From Pseudarthrobacter equi (GTDB lineage: Bacteria; Actinomycetota; Actinomycetes; Actinomycetales; Micrococcaceae): DNA of 64,000 nt. Of this stretch, positions 26,014 to 35,246 are shown one piece after another. Numbering within the stretch: position 1 is the first letter of the stretch; each line of letters opens with the position of its first letter. The stretch spans positions 2,294,001 to 2,358,000 of the forward strand of contig NZ_LT629779.1 in the NCBI RefSeq assembly GCF_900105535.1. Reading direction: 5' to 3'. The notes beneath the pieces are model-generated. The model had not been told where the DNA came from, did not search any database, and saw only the letters and a program-made list of their open reading frames with translations. The position numbers were made by a program, and so were the translations under genes.

Positions 26014-27419
26014 CGGTTCTGCGGATTGATACACCAGCTGGGGAGGTCCGGGCGAGTCTCCGTGCAGGAGTAGTCGACGCGCCCGGACTTCGCTACGGCA
26101 CGGCAGGTCCGGACCCCCGCAACAGCGAGGTTTCCATGGTGATTGCTGGTGAACCACAAACCCGCCCCGCAGCCTTTCCGCAGCGGCCGGGCACGCTGGA
26201 CGGGTTGCTTGGCACTGCGCTGAGTGAACTTGAACAGCGTGAGGACGCTTTTACCTTGCGTGTCCAGGCGCCCGCGGGTGCTCACGGACTGCCGGTGCTG
26301 TTCTTCATCCCCGGTGGTGGTTTCACCACTGGCTCCGGGGAGTGCCGGTGGTACGACTCGCCGGATCTCGTGCGGACCGGCGGCTTTGTTCTGGTCACCG
26401 TCAACTACCGGCTCGGGGTGACAGGGCATTTCGGGTCGCTTGGGGACCCCTCGGAATCCACCAAACCCTTGCGAGACCTTCGCGCCGCACTGGCGTGGGT
26501 GCGGGAGAACATCAGCGCCTTTGGCGGAGACCCCGGGAAAGTCACCTTGGCCGGGGATTCAGCCGGCGCTTGGTACGCCTATGCCCTGAGCACGGACCCG
26601 TCAGTGCGGGGTTTGGCAGCGCAGACCCTGTTGATCAGCATGCCCCGCCTGGCGCCACTGCCTGTAGAGGTCTGGCTCAGCCATCGTGCTGCCGTTCTTG
26701 AAGCACTGGGGTCCGGGCTGGAGACTGCTCCTGTCCCGGCACTTCTTGACGCCCAGGAGGCTGCAAGGGCAGGTCTTCGGCCGTTCCCGTTCCTGGCTGC
26801 GGAATCGGGGCTGGTTCCGGGGGACCTGGTGAGGTACGCGGCTTCGGTGCGAAGGATCCATACCCGTGCCCTGCTCATCCTCACTACTGCTGAAGAGTCC
26901 GCAGCGTTCCTGCGTAACCAGCCGCGGGACCAGTTCTCCGACGCGGGCGTGGACGGGTTCATTGAGCGAACCTTCCAGGATCCTGCCCTGGCCGCGGAAA
27001 TGCTGGTGGTCCCGGGTGAAGAGGCCGACGCCTACCTCCGGATGGTTCGGGCCGCGACACTGGCCCAGTTCCGCACCCCCGCCCTCGAGATCGCCGCGCA
27101 CTCACCTGTGCCGGCCCAGGTGGTCCGATTCGATCACCGAAGCAAGCTTGATGGCGCCTACGCAGCCCACTGCTTCCCGCTCGCCTTCATTTTTGACGGC
27201 ACTGACCGATGGGCCGATTCCCCGATGATGGTCAACGCCTCAGAGGTGGAAACTGCCCGGGTGACTGCTTCAATGCGGGAGCTGATTTGCCGGTTCCTGC
27301 ATTGCGGAGTGGCCGAAAGCAGCCGCTACGACGCCGGGGCTCCGCGGTCGTTGTTCATTGACGCTGACGGGGTCCGGTGGGAGCCGGTCCGTGAAGCCGA
27401 AGTCAAGGTGTTGAGGTAG
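26010..27419 (+). CDS. Type B carboxylesterase coupled to the Baeyer-Villiger enzyme
   Basis: 469 residues of the carboxylesterase/para-nitrobenzyl-esterase family. It shows the oxyanion loop PGGGFTTG near 100, nucleophile Ser in GDSAGAW near 184, and GGDPGKVTLAG leading into it. GTG 26010 overlaps the BVMO stop (GTGA), so translation is coupled; longer in-frame starts lie inside the BVMO gene. It is expected to hydrolyse the aryl or alkyl ester made by the BVMO, releasing a phenol and an acid. No signal peptide is seen, so it acts in the cytoplasm. Confidence 0.82.
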   Translation: MTVLRIDTPAGEVRASLRAGVVDAPGLRYGTAGPDPRNSEVSMVIAGEPQTRPAAFPQRPGTLDGLLGTALSELEQREDAFTLRVQAPAGAHGLPVLFFIPGGGFTTGSGECRWYDSPDLVRTGGFVLVTVNYRLGVTGHFGSLGDPSESTKPLRDLRAALAWVRENISAFGGDPGKVTLAGDSAGAWYAYALSTDPSVRGLAAQTLLISMPRLAPLPVEVWLSHRAAVLEALGSGLETAPVPALLDAQEAARAGLRPFPFLAAESGLVPGDLVRYAASVRRIHTRALLILTTAEESAAFLRNQPRDQFSDAGVDGFIERTFQDPALAAEMLVVPGEEADAYLRMVRAATLAQFRTPALEIAAHSPVPAQVVRFDHRSKLDGAYAAHCFPLAFIFDGTDRWADSPMMVNASEVETARVTASMRELICRFLHCGVAESSRYDAGAPRSLFIDADGVRWEPVREAEVKVLR

Positions 27420-27541
27420 GGGTTTCCCGTCTTCAGTGCTTACGCACTTCCCGTGAAAGTTGACCGCCTCGTAGCCGTCAGCGTAGACCCAGGTTTGGTG
27501 ATGTTTCCCGCGAAGGTCGCGGGAGGCCAAATCGAAAGTTC

Positions 27542-27715
27542 ATGGATACAGGAGCGCGGGACCAGCTGATGGAGCACCTCGGTTCCTTGGAGGAGATGCC
27601 CACGCGAACTGAACTCGTCGCGATCTCTTGTGCTGCCGAGTGGCGCTGCCGATATGTGGGTGGGCAGGGCTCACGTCACACCACTAAAAGTCCTCTTATT
27701 TGGCCGTTTACGTAG
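27542..27715 (+). CDS. Very small ORF before a terminator, doubtful
   Basis: A 57-residue frame starting at ATG 27542 (MDTGARDQLMEHLGSLEEM at its start) has coding-like codon use in its first two thirds and ends 8 bp before an intrinsic terminator. The ribosome site is weak. It could be a genuine small protein or a gene remnant; I do not recognise it. The rest of 27420-27910 holds the terminator and the leader of the next gene. Confidence 0.25.
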   Translation: MDTGARDQLMEHLGSLEEMPTRTELVAISCAAEWRCRYVGGQGSRHTTKSPLIWPFT

Positions 27716-27723
27716 CTTCGTAG

Positions 27724-27745
27724 TAGGGGTTTTCCCCTAGTTTTT
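27724..27745 (+). terminator. Intrinsic terminator
   Basis: The stem TAGGGG / CCCCTA with a TTTT loop (27724-27739) is followed by a run of five T (27741-27745), the classic Rho-independent form. It probably ends the FAH-BVMO-esterase transcript or that of the small ORF at 27542. Confidence 0.65.
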
Positions 27746-27910
27746 AGGAAAGAAAACAGGGGAGTCTTCACCCTATCGCCTAAAAACGAATGGGTTGAAA
27801 ATGGGGCGCATTACATGATTGACGGAGGGGCCGCTGCGTCGACCGCGAATCCTCGTATATTCAGGTTCTCGACTACCGAGCGGCATCTTTAAGATTGTAG
27901 GAGGGTCAAG

Positions 27911-28456
27911 ATGGATTCACCTGGAAGGCCGGGAACAGGACAGCCGAACCCTGCTGGGATGATAAGTCACAGCTACGACCAGCTGACGTATGAGATGCTA
28001 ACCGCCCGATTTCTTGCCCACGACGAATTGTTGTGGCAGACACCTGTCCTGGCTCTTACTGCGCAGTCCTTCCTCATGACCATCTCTCTAAGCCGCGATG
28101 TCGCGAACCTCGCAGCAGCAACGTCTGCCGCACTTGGGGCAGTGCTTATCCTCATGTCGATGCATTTGCTGGGCAGGCACCGCTTTCTGGAGCTGATCGA
28201 GAAGCACAAACTCATGGAATTGGAACAAACCATGGGAATTGAGCCACTCAGCACTCATTCGTGGGCATGGAGATATGAGAAGGCCCCCCGGCTGGGACGA
28301 GCCTTTAAACCGCGCGACTACGGGCTGGAAAGCCCGCGCTACCCCCGGATATTTTCTTGGCCGAGTTACGTCATTTGGCAGATTGGGCTCGGGTTGTTCG
28401 CCCTCGCTAATATCGGTATCTGCATCTTTCGGATATGGGCAGTCGGCCAAAACTGA
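27911..28456 (+). CDS. Small membrane protein, hypothetical
   Basis: 181 residues with a GTAGGAGGGTCAAG ribosome site. A membrane helix or helix pair lies at about 45-80, and a third helix at the C-terminus (about 152-175). The middle is a polar loop with an aromatic-rich WAWRYEKAP segment. I do not recognise a family; the layout (N-terminal soluble part, TM pair, loop, TM) resembles small RipA/YtpB-like or DUF membrane proteins only loosely. Confidence 0.65.
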   Translation: MDSPGRPGTGQPNPAGMISHSYDQLTYEMLTARFLAHDELLWQTPVLALTAQSFLMTISLSRDVANLAAATSAALGAVLILMSMHLLGRHRFLELIEKHKLMELEQTMGIEPLSTHSWAWRYEKAPRLGRAFKPRDYGLESPRYPRIFSWPSYVIWQIGLGLFALANIGICIFRIWAVGQN

Positions 28457-28658
28457 CCCGATAAATCCGTTGCGGGAAAGAGCAGGCAACTACCCCGGAG
28501 GAACGGGAACCCGTCAAGACCCCGGCCCTTTCAAGGATCTCTCGCCGTCGGTCCGGCTGTGGGCTACGGATTGGGCCACCGGCGCCGCCCCTCCTAGGTC
28601 GCCGGCTTAGCGGCCCCGGGAGATCTGTTGTGGATGTTGATCCGTATGGACGACCGTT

Positions 28659-29044
28659 TCAATCGAGTGGGGAGCCTTGTTCGTAGACGAGGAAGTCTTC
28701 GATGATTTGGCCAAAGGCGGTGTCGATGATGATGACCGAGTTGGCGGGCCATGTTGCATTGGCGACCGGGGTGTAGTCAACGTCCGAGATCAGAGTGCTG
28801 TTCTTTGCCCGGTTGAAGACGTCGACGACTTGTCCCGCGCGGGTGTTCACGGTGACCGTCTCCTCAGGTAGTCCGGCCATATCTCCGCTTGCCGGTGTCG
28901 AGTTCCGCCATCCCTCGTAGCCTGCGATGTTCCGGTCGTTGACGGAAATCATGGCCGCCGGCAAGTCACCGGACGTTTGGCTCGCTTGGAGGCCTGCAAT
29001 TGTGCACGCCACTACGAATGCGCTGCACCCAAAATCATTTTCAT
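28659..29044 (-). pseudogene. Small secreted hypothetical protein, signal peptide apparently frameshifted
   Basis: The main frame (29012-28659, about 117 codons) begins at an unlikely GTG inside a hydrophobic stretch. An ATG at 29044 has a good GGGGGA ribosome site and opens MKMILGAA, but that frame stops after ten codons. One inserted base near 29015-29025 would join them into a typical signal peptide (MKMILGAA-AFVVACTIAG). The mature part is about 95 residues and unrecognised, with an NSVIIIDTAFGQIIEDF end. The gene is either broken or carries a sequencing error. Confidence 0.5.
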
Positions 29045-29460
29045 GTTTCCCCCGTTTGTTAGGCGCGACAGCAGCGTGCGGCCGCGGTGAAGTGCGTCGT
29101 GAAATCAGATACTCTCGGCGGACAGCAAGGTCTCAAGTACCAGTGTCGTGGCTGGAGTGACCCTCCCCAAACTACTTCGGCTGGCGTAGCTGCGTTCGAA
29201 TTCGAACCGCGTTGGCCCCGGACTGGACATCATCTATGCGCCCCGCAGGCCGCGTGCGGGCGCGATGCCATGTGCGGAGCTGGGCGCCGTTTCTTAGCGT
29301 CTAACTGAGCCTGCTGTTTCGAGGGGGACACTGAGGTGCAGTGAATAGGTCACGGCCCCAAGCGTCCCGCATTGGCGCACAACCAGGCGCCTCCTGCGGT
29401 GGGAATAGGACCTGACAACAGGCTGGTAGGGTGTACGCCGCCTGCCACGGGGATAGCGGG
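29045..29460. other. Intergenic stretch, no gene seen
   Basis: About 415 bases between the small secreted protein gene and the catalase terminator. Frames here are short and have no ribosome sites or recognisable products. It presumably contains the promoter of the minus-strand gene ending at 28659, but I could not place it convincingly. Confidence 0.5.
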
Positions 29461-29468
29461 ATACACAC

Positions 29469-29510
29469 AGCAGGGGAGCAGCCGTCGACGGATGACGGCC
29501 GCTCCCTGCT
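29469..29510 (-). terminator. Hairpin terminator of the catalase gene
   Basis: A long imperfect inverted repeat (29469-29486 against 29494-29510, arms AGCAGGG.. and ..CCCTGCT) lies 14 bp downstream of the catalase stop on the minus strand. Confidence 0.6.
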
Positions 29511-29523
29511 TGGCTGGACTAGC

Positions 29524-31740
29524 CTAGGCGGTCGTGGCCGGGAAGCGGTCCCAGACCCGGTGGGCTGCCAAGAGTCCGGTGAGCTCCGTGACCAGGGCCT
29601 CAGAGTCCTCGCTGGCAACGATTCCCGGGGCGTCCTGCGGTATGCCGGCAGCGGTCAACGCTGCTGAGCCTGCGCCAAGGCACGCGATGGCCTTGGCGTG
29701 CCGGAACGCCTCGGTCAACAGGAGCGTGGCCCGCGGATCCACCCGGCCGCCCGGTGCCCCGGCCTTCGCATCGAGCCCGGGTGCGGCGTCGGACGCCGGG
29801 GCTGCTGCCGAGGCGACGATGACGGCGTCGAACTCCGTGGAGCGTGCGGTGAGGTATGTCCGCTGTACGGGGACCCCGCCGTCGTCCTCCTGTCCAAGGT
29901 ATCCGCCGGACGGCGCGATGACGAGCGGGACGATGCCTTGGGCGTCCAGGGCCTGGCGTACCGCGTTCACGGCAGCGAGGTCACTGTCCTCGGCGGCCAG
30001 GATTCCTACCACGCGGCCCGCGACAGGCCAGGTCTTGCCGATCTGTGAGAGGGCAGGGCTGGCCTCGGATGAGGGCGCCTGTTCTGTCGCTTCCGGGGCG
30101 GGGAGGCCGAGGCCTTGGGCCACCGCGGCGCAAAGCCCGGCGTCGATGTTGGCGAGGGCAGTGAGCTGCCGTTCCCGGATGGATTTCTCGTAGCACTTGC
30201 CCAGTTCGAACGTGTACGCCTGGATGATGTGCTCCTGTTCCACCGGGCTCAGGCTGCGGAAGAAGAGGCCTGCCTGGCTGTAATGGTCATCAAAGGAGGC
30301 CGGGTTCCGGCGTTCCTTGATGGCTGCGGCCACTTCCTCCGGCACGTCGATGAAAGCCCCAACATCTTCTCCGGCCAGGAACGGGCACCCGCCGTCCAGC
30401 GAGTTGGGCCGGTACGTGGCGACTCCGGCATGGACGGCCTGCTGGTGCATCCCGTCACGGAGCATGTCGTTCACCGGGGCCTGGGGCCGGTTGATGGGGA
30501 TCTGGCCGAAGTTGGGTCCACCAAGGCGGGAGATCTGGGTGTCCAGGTAGGAGAAGAGCCGGACCTGCAGCAGCGGGTCGTTCGTAACGTCGATGCCGGG
30601 GACCAGGTGGCCGGGGTGGAAGGCCACCTGCTCCGTCTCAGCAAAGTAGTTGGTGGGGTTGGCGTTGAGCTTCATGACGCCGATCGGCTGGACCGGTGCC
30701 AGTTCCTCGGGGACGAACTTGGTGGGATCAAGCAGGTCGATGCCTTCGAACATCTGGTCTTCGGTGTCCGGGAAGGTCTGGACGCCGAGTTCCCACTCCG
30801 GGTAGGCGCCGGCCTCAATGGCGTCGGCGAGGTCCCGGCGGTGGAAGTCGGGATCCATGCCGTTGATGATCTGCGCTTCCTCCCACAGCAGGGAATGGAC
30901 ACCCTGCTTGGGCTTCCAGTGGAACTTCACCAGTGTGGTGCGGCCTTCGGCATTGACGAACCGGAAGGTGTGGACGCCGAATCCTTCCATCGTCCGGTAG
31001 GACCGGGGGATGCCGCGGTCTGACATGTTCCACATGGTGTGTGCCTGGGCCTCGGTGTGCAGGGAAACGAAATCCCAGAAAGTGTCATGGGCACTTTGGG
31101 CCTGGGGGATTTCCCGGTCCGGGTGGGGCTTGGCGGCATGGACCACGTCCGGGAACTTGATCCCGTCCTGGATGAAGAAAACGGGAATGTTGTTGCCCAC
31201 CAAGTCGTAGGTGCCCTCGTCCGTGTAGAACTTGGTGGAGAATCCGCGCGTATCGCGGACGGCGTCGGCAGAACCCCGGGAGCCGAGCACAGTGGAAAAG
31301 CGGACGAAAACCGGGGTCTCCACGTCCTTGGCCATGAAGCCCGCGCGGGTAATGTTCGCGGCGGTGCCGTAGGAACGGAAGACGCCGTGCGCGCCGGCGC
31401 CGCGGGCGTGGACGACACGCTCGGGAATGCGTTCGTGGTCAAAATGGGTGATCTTTTCGCGGAGGTGGTGGTCCTGCAGCAGAATGGGACCGCGGGAACC
31501 AGCCTTCAGAGAGTGATCGGTATCGCGAAGGCGAAGACCTTGGGCGGTGGTCAGGTACTGGCCCGACTGGGCCCGTGCCGTTCCGGGCGCCCCGGTGGGG
31601 CTTCCCGTGGGCGACACCGCCTCAGGCCCCCGCTGGTCCGGCTTGGGCGGCAGGGGCTCCCGTGGAGTTGTCGGTTCTTCCAGGCCGGCCGGTTCGCTTG
31701 CCGGGACGCCGGGAATGTTGGTGCTTGTTTCTTCTGGCAC
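29524..31740 (-). CDS. katE: Large-subunit catalase (HPII/KatE type)
   Basis: 738 residues from GTG 31740, chosen because AAAGGAG lies 7 bp upstream. After a proline-rich N-terminal extension (about 1-60) comes the haem catalase core: the distal His in [11 protein letters not shown] near 110, the Asn in [14 protein letters not shown] near 180 and the proximal haem-ligand Tyr in RLFSYLDTQ near 398. The last 150 residues form the flavodoxin/DJ-1-like domain that marks the large clade 2 catalases. It detoxifies hydrogen peroxide in the cytoplasm. A nested palindrome lies in its promoter region. Confidence 0.93.
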   Translation of the reverse strand: MPEETSTNIPGVPASEPAGLEEPTTPREPLPPKPDQRGPEAVSPTGSPTGAPGTARAQSGQYLTTAQGLRLRDTDHSLKAGSRGPILLQDHHLREKITHFDHERIPERVVHARGAGAHGVFRSYGTAANITRAGFMAKDVETPVFVRFSTVLGSRGSADAVRDTRGFSTKFYTDEGTYDLVGNNIPVFFIQDGIKFPDVVHAAKPHPDREIPQAQSAHDTFWDFVSLHTEAQAHTMWNMSDRGIPRSYRTMEGFGVHTFRFVNAEGRTTLVKFHWKPKQGVHSLLWEEAQIINGMDPDFHRRDLADAIEAGAYPEWELGVQTFPDTEDQMFEGIDLLDPTKFVPEELAPVQPIGVMKLNANPTNYFAETEQVAFHPGHLVPGIDVTNDPLLQVRLFSYLDTQISRLGGPNFGQIPINRPQAPVNDMLRDGMHQQAVHAGVATYRPNSLDGGCPFLAGEDVGAFIDVPEEVAAAIKERRNPASFDDHYSQAGLFFRSLSPVEQEHIIQAYTFELGKCYEKSIRERQLTALANIDAGLCAAVAQGLGLPAPEATEQAPSSEASPALSQIGKTWPVAGRVVGILAAEDSDLAAVNAVRQALDAQGIVPLVIAPSGGYLGQEDDGGVPVQRTYLTARSTEFDAVIVASAAAPASDAAPGLDAKAGAPGGRVDPRATLLLTEAFRHAKAIACLGAGSAALTAAGIPQDAPGIVASEDSEALVTELTGLLAAHRVWDRFPATTA

Positions 31741-31792
31741 GGTGCTTCTCCTTTGGGTGGGCAAACCTAGCAGTCCTCCGCCGAAACCGGGA

Positions 31793-31814
31793 TACTAAGC
31801 GTACTTAGTACGCT
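31793..31814 (-). promoter_or_regulatory. Nested palindromes upstream of katE
   Basis: TACTAAG-CGTA-CTTAGTA (31793-31810) and AGCGTAC-TTA-GTACGCT (31798-31814) are two overlapping perfect inverted repeats with 7-bp arms, 53 bp upstream of the katE start. Such a site suits a dimeric regulator of the catalase gene. The regulator is not identifiable in the window. Confidence 0.5.
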
Positions 31815-32003
31815 AGGGAAGGATTTGCAGCACCACAACTTTCGGGAGGAATTCCAACACCGCGCTGGTTGTCTTCGGGGCGGGCCGGGGTCGCCCACGT
31901 CTATCTTCCGACGGCGGTTGGCCGCGCCAAGGAGCGCGGGCACAGGCCTTCCCGGGGGCTGCCGCAGGTATCAAAGTTCGGGATAAGAAAGTTTTTCGCT
32001 CGC

Positions 32004-32396
32004 CTAGGAAAGGACCTGGAGCAGCCGGTTCTTCGTTTGGATGGCGCATCTGCTGAGGTCGTCCAGATGCGCCCGCGCCATTCCGGGCAAGGCGGTGGTG
32101 ACGTCGTGTTCGCTGGCGGTACGCAGCGCGGCCTGAAGGTGGCCTGTGAGTGCGGCCAGGCGCTCAGCGCCCACCATCTCACTCGAGCTCCGGAGGCTGA
32201 GTACGGAGTCCATCGCTCCTTCAAAGTCCGCACTGGTCAGGCATAGCCGCACGCGTTCGATTCTGCGGGGGAGCAGCCCGATGTAGTTCCGGATGAAGAG
32301 CCGCCATATGTCCGAGTCGTTGTCGTCCCCATCCCGCAGCCGGTCCAGAACGGTGCTTTCCAAAAGTGGATGTCCCAGGGCGTGCATTTCCTTCAT
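32004..32396 (-). CDS. Hpt-domain-like protein lacking the phosphorylatable histidine
   Basis: 130 residues forming a four-helix-bundle pattern. The segment VLSLRSSSEMVGAERL aligns with the Hpt signature His-x-Leu-Lys-Gly-Ser-Ser-x-x-x-Gly-Ala, but Leu66 stands where the phospho-accepting His should be. It probably cannot relay phosphate and may bind response regulators as a decoy or scaffold. No kinase or receiver gene is adjacent. Confidence 0.6.
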   Translation of the reverse strand: MKEMHALGHPLLESTVLDRLRDGDDNDSDIWRLFIRNYIGLLPRRIERVRLCLTSADFEGAMDSVLSLRSSSEMVGAERLAALTGHLQAALRTASEHDVTTALPGMARAHLDDLSRCAIQTKNRLLQVLS

Positions 32397-32766
32397 TGAA
32401 GTTGTCCCGGCACTCCGGCTGTGGTCCGCCCCATCGCTTCACGACGGAGTCGGCGGATAGCCGGTCCGGAACGTGGGCTCCTATGTCGCTTGGTATTCCC
32501 TGGCAATGATCCGTGCACTTTTGCCCCCAATTTTCCTGTGTTGTTACCCGTTGCAAGTGCGTGATCGCGGGCCTACCCGCGACGCTACGGGCATTTTTGC
32601 GGATGGACACGAGTAGTCGGTACTCATATTGCTTACTAATTGAAAATAGCTCGAGCGAAGGGGCGGCAGGTGCGACATGACATGGCATGATCGTCTCGGA
32701 AAGAAGCGGACAGGTAACCCGCCGTCATCGGTCAAGAACCGGGCGCAAAAGTATTGGGGGAGCAGT
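32397..32766. other. Intergenic region, no gene seen
   Basis: About 370 bases between the divergent Hpt-like gene and the proline-rich membrane protein gene. It should hold both promoters. Frames crossing it lack ribosome sites and recognisable products. Confidence 0.5.
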
Positions 32767-33348
32767 ATGGAGCCGCAGAAACGTATGGGTCCGGAGTACC
32801 CGCATAAACCTCCCAATCCGCCCCAGCACCACTACGCACAGAACCCAAGGCCGTATCCCCAGCATTGGGCTCCTCCTCCACCCAAGAAAAGCAAGAAAGG
32901 CAGGACGGGATGGATCCTTGGCATCATCGCTGTGTTCCTGACTATCTGTGGAATCCTCGTGTTTGCCGGCTGTTCGGCCTTGGTGAGGGAGGTCAACGGA
33001 GGCGGCGGAAGTCAGGCCGAGAAGGCAGCGGCCATGAGCGCTGCAGTGGACAACGTACCGGGGGACGGCTGGACTGAAACGTATCGGTTTCAGCGAAAGG
33101 TTGACCCCGGTTGCCTTTCCATCGACACCCACTGCCTCAGACTGGAAGCTGCGTGGGCGGTTGACCACGAAGTAACCGTTGACGAAGTTGCCTCACGCCT
33201 TGGCCAGAGCATCGACGAGTTCGAGTTCGAAGGATCTGGTGACGGGACCTGCATGACGAACCGCGACAGCAACAGCATGACCCAGATTTGCGTGGGTGAC
33301 AGCGCTGATGGCGGACATGGCGCCAGGGTCACCATGACGCGGAAGTAG
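32767..33348 (+). CDS. Proline-rich single-pass membrane protein, hypothetical
   Basis: 193 residues from ATG 32767 (GGGGGAGCAGT upstream); an earlier in-frame ATG at 32677 lacks a ribosome site. The N-terminus (about 1-45) is Pro/His/Tyr-rich and cytoplasmic. One membrane helix follows (GWILGIIAVFLTICGILVF, about 49-67), then an extracellular domain of about 120 residues with four cysteines. This is the common DUF-type layout of actinobacterial envelope proteins. Function unknown. Confidence 0.68.
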   Translation: MEPQKRMGPEYPHKPPNPPQHHYAQNPRPYPQHWAPPPPKKSKKGRTGWILGIIAVFLTICGILVFAGCSALVREVNGGGGSQAEKAAAMSAAVDNVPGDGWTETYRFQRKVDPGCLSIDTHCLRLEAAWAVDHEVTVDEVASRLGQSIDEFEFEGSGDGTCMTNRDSNSMTQICVGDSADGGHGARVTMTRK

Positions 33349-33444
33349 CGTGCAATGCGCAAGGTGTCCACACCCGGCTGACCGGGAGGCGCCCGTCATG
33401 TGAGGCTGGCCCCGCCGGCGGTCTCTCACTCACTATCAGGAAGA

Positions 33445-33939
33445 ATGGACGCCGTGAGCTCCTCTGATACCGTCGTACCGCCAAAACGCCAGACCTTCTG
33501 GGCCCGTCTGGGAGGCTTCGCGTTCGTCGCGATCTTGCTCCTGGCGGGACCGGTGCTGATCGGGATCGGCTCCTCGGTGACCGATTCGGATGAGGAGCTC
33601 GCGCGCACCGGCATTCACGCCACAGGCTCCATTGTGGACTTCGCCGACGTACGGAAGGCGTCGAACCGAAAAATTACTGTGGAGTACATGGCGGCTGACG
33701 GCCTTGGTTACTCGACTTTTGCTTCCGTTGACCATGACCAGCACCCCGTGGTCGGCGGGGACGTTACCGTGATCTACAGTGATTCCAATCCCGGTAAAGC
33801 GGTCGTTGTGGGCTACGAGAGCAGCGGCGTTTCCGTGCGCGGCATCGGTGCCCTCTTCGTGCTGATATTCACCGTTCCTTTGGGCGTGGTCCTCGTGGTC
33901 AAAGGGCTCCGGAAGAACCGCAGGCAGCGAACCACCTAG
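33445..33939 (+). CDS. DUF3592-like membrane protein
   Basis: 164 residues: one membrane helix near 22-42, an extracytoplasmic beta-rich domain (ATGSIVDF ... GDVTVIYSDSNPGKA) and a second helix near 128-150. The pattern matches small DUF3592-type proteins of unknown function. ATG 33445 follows AGGAAG closely; GTG 33454 is an alternative start. Confidence 0.68.
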   Translation: MDAVSSSDTVVPPKRQTFWARLGGFAFVAILLLAGPVLIGIGSSVTDSDEELARTGIHATGSIVDFADVRKASNRKITVEYMAADGLGYSTFASVDHDQHPVVGGDVTVIYSDSNPGKAVVVGYESSGVSVRGIGALFVLIFTVPLGVVLVVKGLRKNRRQRTT

Positions 33940-34043
33940 CGTTCGCCCGAAGGGCGGCGTGCCCTGGACGCCTTCCTTGATGCCCTGCGCCAGGACCCTT
34001 TCCGTGGCTGACATCGGCTTACCGATGCCGCTCCCTGATGTGG

Positions 34044-35087
34044 TCAGGCCAGCAGCCAGCGCCACCAGCGTGGCCGCCCCGGCTCCGGTGTCGGTTCCGG
34101 TTCAGGTTCCGGTTCCTCTCCCAAGGCCAGCGCGGCCTGGACGATGTCGTCCACGGTGAGTGTCATGACCGCCTCACGGTCGAGCGCGTCGAGGCTTTGT
34201 TCCTCGTCGAGGGAGAGCCGCAGTGCCTGGCGGTTGATTGCCTGCTCGAACAGCGTGCGGGCGAACCGGGCGTTGCCGGAGTCCTCGCTCGCATGGAGTC
34301 CTGTGAAAATGCGGTGCAGCATCTGGTCCGCACCCGGTTCCAGGGTGTACTCGTGCTGGGCCAGCATCTGGTGGAAGATCGTCTGCAGTGCGTCCACGGA
34401 GTAGTCGGGGAAGGTGATTTCGCGGGCGAACCGGGAGCGCAGTCCGGGGTTTGAGAGCAGGAAGGACTCCATCAGCCTGGGGTACCCGGCCACGATCACC
34501 ACCAGGCGGTGGCGATGGTCCTCCATCCGCTTGAGCAGGATCTCGATCGCCTCGGGACCGAAGTCCATCCGGCCGTCTTCCGGTGCGAGCGCATACGCCT
34601 CGTCAATGAACAGGACGCCGTCAAGCGCACGCCGGATCACCCGGTCCGTCTTGATGGCGGTCTGGCCGACGTACTGCCCGATCAGGCCCGATCGGTCCAC
34701 CTCGACCAGATGGCCTTTCTGCAGTAGCCCAACGGCCCGGTACATCTCGGCCAGGAGCCGCGCCACTGTGGTTTTGCCCGTGCCCGGATTTCCCAGGAAC
34801 ACCAAATGCTGAGAGGTGGCCACTTCCGGAAGGCCGTGCGCTTTGCGGCGGGCCTGGACCTGGAGCAGTGCGACGAGTGCGCGCACCTGTTCCTTCACGG
34901 TCTCCAGTCCGACCAGCGCGTCGAGCTCGGCCTGCAGTTCGGCCAGCGGACGGGCCGGCCCGGGCTTGGAGCCCATAAGGTCACCCATCAGGTCGTCGAC
35001 GCGTTCCGAACCGGGCAGCTTGAGCTGATCGGTCAGGTGGCCGATGGTTTCGCGCAGGTCGTCGAGCGGATTGCGGCTGAGAGCCAT
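34044..35087 (-). CDS. CbxX/CfqX (EccA-like) AAA ATPase
   Basis: 347 residues. The AAA core begins near 60 with LVGLETVKEQV and has Walker A GNPGTGKT near 98-105, Walker B VLFIDEAY near 160, a pore-region segment LIGQYVGQT near 130 and a sensor/arginine-finger region SNPGLRSRF near 210. This is the family of RuBisCO activase CbxX, SpoVK and ESX EccA, which remodel protein partners using ATP. The C-terminus ends in a Glu-Pro repeat and a Trp-rich tail (PRWWRWLLA), an odd feature. No ESX or Calvin genes are nearby. Confidence 0.82.
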   Translation of the reverse strand: MALSRNPLDDLRETIGHLTDQLKLPGSERVDDLMGDLMGSKPGPARPLAELQAELDALVGLETVKEQVRALVALLQVQARRKAHGLPEVATSQHLVFLGNPGTGKTTVARLLAEMYRAVGLLQKGHLVEVDRSGLIGQYVGQTAIKTDRVIRRALDGVLFIDEAYALAPEDGRMDFGPEAIEILLKRMEDHRHRLVVIVAGYPRLMESFLLSNPGLRSRFAREITFPDYSVDALQTIFHQMLAQHEYTLEPGADQMLHRIFTGLHASEDSGNARFARTLFEQAINRQALRLSLDEEQSLDALDREAVMTLTVDDIVQAALALGEEPEPEPEPTPEPGRPRWWRWLLA

Positions 35088-35246
35088 GCATCAACTGTAG
35101 ACCCCGATTCCCGGACGTGGAGGGTAGGGGAAGTCCCGGGTGGCAAGGGTCGCGGGATTTCTCGAATCCCGACTGCTTCCCACCGCTGGCAGCGGCGCTC
35201 CCCGGGTGGGATAATTTTGGTCATCCTTTGAATGAGGGGGGCCATC

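Noticed and set aside
31498..31770. Extra N-terminal codons for catalase up to 31764
   Set aside because: The GTG at 31740 has an AAAGGAG site; the longer start has none.
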